Assembly (NCBI GenBank): GCA_043818555.1 | Contig: JBDRFP010000019.1 | Location: forward strand, 1-59,862 | Source: JAUYIW01 sp043818555 | GTDB lineage: Bacteria; Patescibacteriota; Patescibacteriia; UBA9934 | Direction: 5' to 3' | Length of the DNA: 59,862 nucleotides | Part shown: one piece after another, positions 58,010 through 59,862 of the stretch | Layout: each line of letters begins with the position of its first letter | How positions within the stretch are numbered: position 1 is the first letter of the stretch | The notes under the pieces: generated by a model | What the model was told of the DNA's origin: nothing | Databases searched by the model: none | Seen by the model: the letters and a program-made list of their open reading frames with translations, nothing else | Made by a program: the position numbers and the translations under genes

Positions 58010-58038
58010 TTGACAAAGCGGGTTTTATATTTTAGACT
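58010..58038 (+). promoter_or_regulatory. Sigma70-type promoter of orphan gene
   Basis: TTGACA (58010-58015), 17-bp spacer, TAGACT (58033-58038). TATCGCC and GGCGATA form a hairpin in the leader (58044-58070 region). Confidence 0.8.
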
Positions 58039-58110
58039 CTCCCTATCGCCCTCCCGGGGGAAGGCGATACAACGGTCAGTCCCCAACAACCAGCTGCAAA
58101 AGGTGTAGTA

Positions 58111-58743
58111 GTGGAAACCTCCCGCCAACCTCCCGCCTCCTCATTCGATGGAGGCTCGACCGCTTCTCCTGGCCACCCGGCCACAGCCCCGCGTTCATTG
58201 CGCCATACGCAAACGCCCCGAGACCGCCGCGATGTGCTCTCCAAGGCCATCCGCGACAAGATCGGCGACGGCGCGAAGATCGACTGCAAGACCGGGGCCA
58301 TGCTCGCGATCACGGTCAAGATGGTCGAGCTGTTCGGCTACGACGGGAAAAGCATGGATGCGCTCGAAACCTTCGCCGATCGCGCAATGGGTCACGAGTT
58401 CAGGAACCTGGACGAATTCGCCAGTGCTCTCCCCGACCTCGGCCCGGCGCAGGCCCTGGTGCTCAAGAACCGACTTCATGTCCTGCCCGCAACCGAACCT
58501 GGCAGCGTGCAGGCCGCAATGGCAAACTTCGTCGAGAGGTTCGCCGTGCGGTACCCTGACGCCATCGCCCTTTGGGAGCGCGCACTCGACCGCATCGCAA
58601 GCGGCGAGATCGCCAACCACGCCGCGCTCGCGAGGGCGCTGCCCGTGTACTTCCAGAACACGTGCCTGGCAGATGGAGAGCTCACTGCCGCAAGCAGCCG
58701 CGCCTTTCACGGCAACGGCCGCAAGCTCCAGTCTCTGATCTAG
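58111..58743 (+). CDS. Orphan helical protein, 210 aa
   Basis: A mostly alpha-helical protein with an N-terminal Pro/Ser-rich, low-complexity stretch of about 40 residues. Helices include DVLSKAIRDKIGDGAK, MLAITVKMVELFGYD, and VQAAMANFVERFAVRYP. No family recognised. A GTG start with the SD AAAGGTG 6 nt upstream. Promoter, hairpin leader and own terminator are all present. The strongest GC bias of the window, unlike the flanking trpS and RNase P RNA genes. Confidence 0.8.
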   Translation: METSRQPPASSFDGGSTASPGHPATAPRSLRHTQTPRDRRDVLSKAIRDKIGDGAKIDCKTGAMLAITVKMVELFGYDGKSMDALETFADRAMGHEFRNLDEFASALPDLGPAQALVLKNRLHVLPATEPGSVQAAMANFVERFAVRYPDAIALWERALDRIASGEIANHAALARALPVYFQNTCLADGELTAASSRAFHGNGRKLQSLI

Positions 58744-58762
58744 CCGACCCGCTCGGCACCCG

Positions 58763-58793
58763 TGCCCCCAGACGCAAGTCCGGGGGCATTTAT
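58763..58793 (+). terminator. Terminator of orphan gene
   Basis: TGCCCCCAGAC and GTCCGGGGGCA around GCAA, followed by TTTATTATT, 20 nt after the stop. Confidence 0.85.
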
Positions 58794-58795
58794 TA

Positions 58796-58824
58796 TTGAC
58801 AAAATCGACCAAATATGCTATTAT
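58796..58824 (+). promoter_or_regulatory. Promoter of RNase P RNA
   Basis: TTGACA (58796-58801), 17-bp spacer, TATTAT (58819-58824); the RNA starts about 58831. Confidence 0.9.
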
Positions 58825-59014
58825 TCACGAGTTCAGGAAACAAGACAATCGCTTCAAGCTTGGCTTGATGAGGAAAGTCCGAACACCGCATGCGTGGTAA
58901 CGCGCATGTAAAAAAGAGCGTTGCTAACGGCAACCGGGCGAGTGTAATTTGAGGAATTAGATCTATTCCTTGATAGCGTGAAGCCTAGGGAAAGTGCCAC
59001 AGAGACAATACTAA

Positions 59015-59165
59015 CCAGTGCTTCGCACTGGAATGATCAATGACCGAATATTCAATCTCCAATGAATACCCAATGTTTAATAACCAATGAAAATTGGGAA
59101 TTGAGAATTGGAAATTCATAGAGAATTGAAACTTGGAAATTGGACATTCCGATGCGGAGCATCGG
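59015..59165 (+). mobile_element. 151-bp foldback insert 1 (P12 of RNase P RNA)
   Basis: Starts with the hairpin CCAGTGC-TTC-GCACTGG and ends with CCGATGC-GGA-GCATCGG. Between them, CCAAT-type and ATTGG-type words face each other, with GGAATG/CATTCC as closing arms. About 88-90% identical by eye to insert 2. Confidence 0.85.
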
Positions 59166-59317
59166 TGAAACGTGAAAAGTTCGATGGTGTCGCTTGCGGC
59201 TACATCGATCGCCCCGTGGTGACGCGGTGGCGTGGTAAACCCACTCTGGTGAAAGAGCAAATTTGGTAGCTCGATTGAGGCGTCTGGCAACAGGCGTCCT
59301 AGACAAATGATTGTCAG

Positions 59318-59468
59318 CCAGTGCTTCGCACTGGAATGCTCAATGACTAAACATCCAATCTCCAATGAATCCCCAATGTCCAATAACCAATTAAGATTGG
59401 GAATTGAGAATTGGAAATTCATTGGGAATTGGAACTTGGAAATTGGACATTCCGATGCGGAGCATCGG
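59318..59468 (+). mobile_element. 151-bp foldback insert 2 (J2/4 of RNase P RNA)
   Basis: Same length and same terminal hairpins as insert 1. It lies between GATTGTC (P2) and CTACAGAATTCGGC (P4 3' strand), where most RNase P RNAs have only a few nucleotides. Confidence 0.85.
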
Positions 59469-59509
59469 CCTACAGAATTCGGCTTATTCGTTTCCTGAAC
59501 ATCAAAAAA

Positions 59510-59533
59510 ACTCACGCAAGTGAGTTCTTTTGT
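59510..59533 (+). terminator. Terminator of RNase P RNA
   Basis: ACTCAC and GTGAGT around GCAA, followed by TCTTTTGTTT. Confidence 0.85.
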
Positions 59534-59544
59534 TTATAAAGAAA

Positions 59545-59576
59545 TTCCCCACACCTTCTTGCGAAGGTGTGGGGAA
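59545..59576 (-). terminator. Terminator of final orphan gene
   Basis: TTCCCCACACCTTC and GAAGGTGTGGGGAA around TTGC, followed on the minus strand by TTTCTTTA; 14 bp past the stop at 59591. Confidence 0.85.
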
Positions 59577-59590
59577 GAGAACGCAGGAGA

Positions 59591-59862
59591 TCAGGTCACA
59601 GGTACTACTACACTCCCGCGGGAGACAACGCCATCGCACGAGTTCCTGACCTCAACGTGATTGGCGCTTAAGCTAGGCTGCGAGAAGCCGAACCAGCCCG
59701 CGTCGGGCGCGCTGACCTCGTCGTAACGCGAGCCTGGCAGATCTACGCCATGGTGTCGGAGAACTTTCTCGTGCTCAACCGGCAGGTGGAGGCCTTCGCA
59801 GGTAACGAGTCCATACTCGTCGTCCGCGTGGTTGTCCATCCACCAGGCGACCGTGTGGTCGG
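59591..59862 (-). CDS. Orphan protein, 5'-truncated by window edge
   Basis: About 90 residues of a longer protein: the frame is open through the window edge (the codons before the first internal ATG at 59839 read TVAWW). It has a low-hydrophobic, beta-rich look, with no membrane segment and two scattered Cys. No family recognised. GC-rich, orphan-type codon use, and a strong hairpin terminator just after the stop. Confidence 0.7.
   Translation of the reverse strand, partial: DHTVAWWMDNHADDEYGLVTCEGLHLPVEHEKVLRHHGVDLPGSRYDEVSAPDAGWFGFSQPSLSANHVEVRNSCDGVVSRGSVVVPVT

Larger units (their letters stand above)
58831..59500 (+). ncRNA. rnpB: RNase P RNA (A-type) with two 151-bp inserts
   Basis: The catalytic RNA of RNase P. 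P1 is GTTCAGGAAAC/GTTTCCTGAAC, at the ends. P2 is GACAATC/GATTGTC. The conserved GAGGAAAGTCC (58870-58880) and ACAGAATTCGGCTTA (59472-59486) form P4. GTGCCACAGAGACAATAC, the CR-II region, and CGTGGTAAACCCACT are also in order. Two near-identical foldback inserts interrupt it: 59015-59165, at P12, a variable helix, and 59318-59468, between P2 and the 3' strand of P4, next to the conserved core. Without the inserts the RNA would be about 368 nt, a normal size. Strong promoter and terminator flank it. Confidence 0.93.

Noticed and set aside
58985..59515. Minus-strand open frame of 176 residues with an internal duplication
   Set aside because: It lies across the RNase P RNA. The duplication is the twin 151-bp insert read in frame, and there is no start signal or codon bias.

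Overview
The window looks like a chromosomal segment of a Candidate Phyla Radiation (Patescibacteria) bacterium. This rests on gene content and style: a 9-kb gene for a secreted Cys-rich giant protein, a Cys-rich protein carrying a type IV secretion pilin-like double-helix segment, small GIY-YIG and LAGLIDADG nucleases, housekeeping genes without Shine-Dalgarno (SD) sites, and many orphan small genes. RF2 is present and genes end with TGA as well as TAA/TAG, so the genetic code is the standard bacterial one. No rRNA, CRISPR array, insertion sequence or prophage was seen. Phylum assignment is inference.

Layout: 1-0.8 kb, 3' part of an orphan gene. 0.8-10.7 kb (minus), giant surface protein and a TSP3-repeat anchor protein. 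10.8-17.6 kb (minus), rsmA, tsaC, a sugar-nucleotide epimerase, prfB, a Tic20-like protein, groES-groEL. 17.7-22.0 kb (minus), a six-finger Cys/His repeat protein, then an O-antigen ligase-like protein, a nucleotidyltransferase-like protein and a YbhN-type flippase. 22.5-24.6 kb, nusA-yidC. 24.8-30.5 kb, an orphan cassette, yraN, a methyltransferase, tRNA-Val and tRNA-Leu bracketing a LAGLIDADG gene, a second orphan, a lipid-kinase-like gene and a bactofilin. 30.7-36.5 kb, argS, tyrS, valS. 36.7-39.6 kb, a degenerate DHH protein and divergent CCA-adding enzyme. 39.6-44.7 kb, an orphan island with two related structured leaders, tRNA-Ile(UAU), a broken GIY-YIG element and tRNA-Val(GAC). 44.9-50.0 kb, an RluD-type synthase, a cytidylate kinase-like gene, rplS, uvrA. 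50.1-58 kb, the pilin-like Cys-rich protein, an intact GIY-YIG gene overlapping secG, a peptide-binding protein, tRNA-Leu(CAG), RNase J, trpS. 58-59.9 kb, an orphan, the RNase P RNA gene carrying two copies of a 151-bp foldback, and a partial orphan.

Three themes stand out. First, genes fall into two expression classes. Housekeeping genes mostly lack SD sites, and several have a -10 box 6-9 nt before the start codon (apparently leaderless). Orphan genes have TTGACA-N17-TAnnnT promoters, strong SD sites and their own hairpin terminators, like self-contained cassettes. Second, nearly every gap is filled by short-word repeats arranged as large imperfect palindromes: CCAAT/ATTGG foldbacks, GTTTATT/AATAAAC arrays with a 20-21 bp period, GTGATTGA octamers, a 29-bp ATAGGTC palindrome. 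Third, there are element-like insertions: GIY-YIG genes whose own two ends are inverted repeats, plus a non-coding relative, and twin foldbacks inside the RNase P RNA, one next to its conserved core. The structured leaders at 39.9 and 40.7 kb, which show compensatory changes, are the best candidates for an undescribed RNA element.
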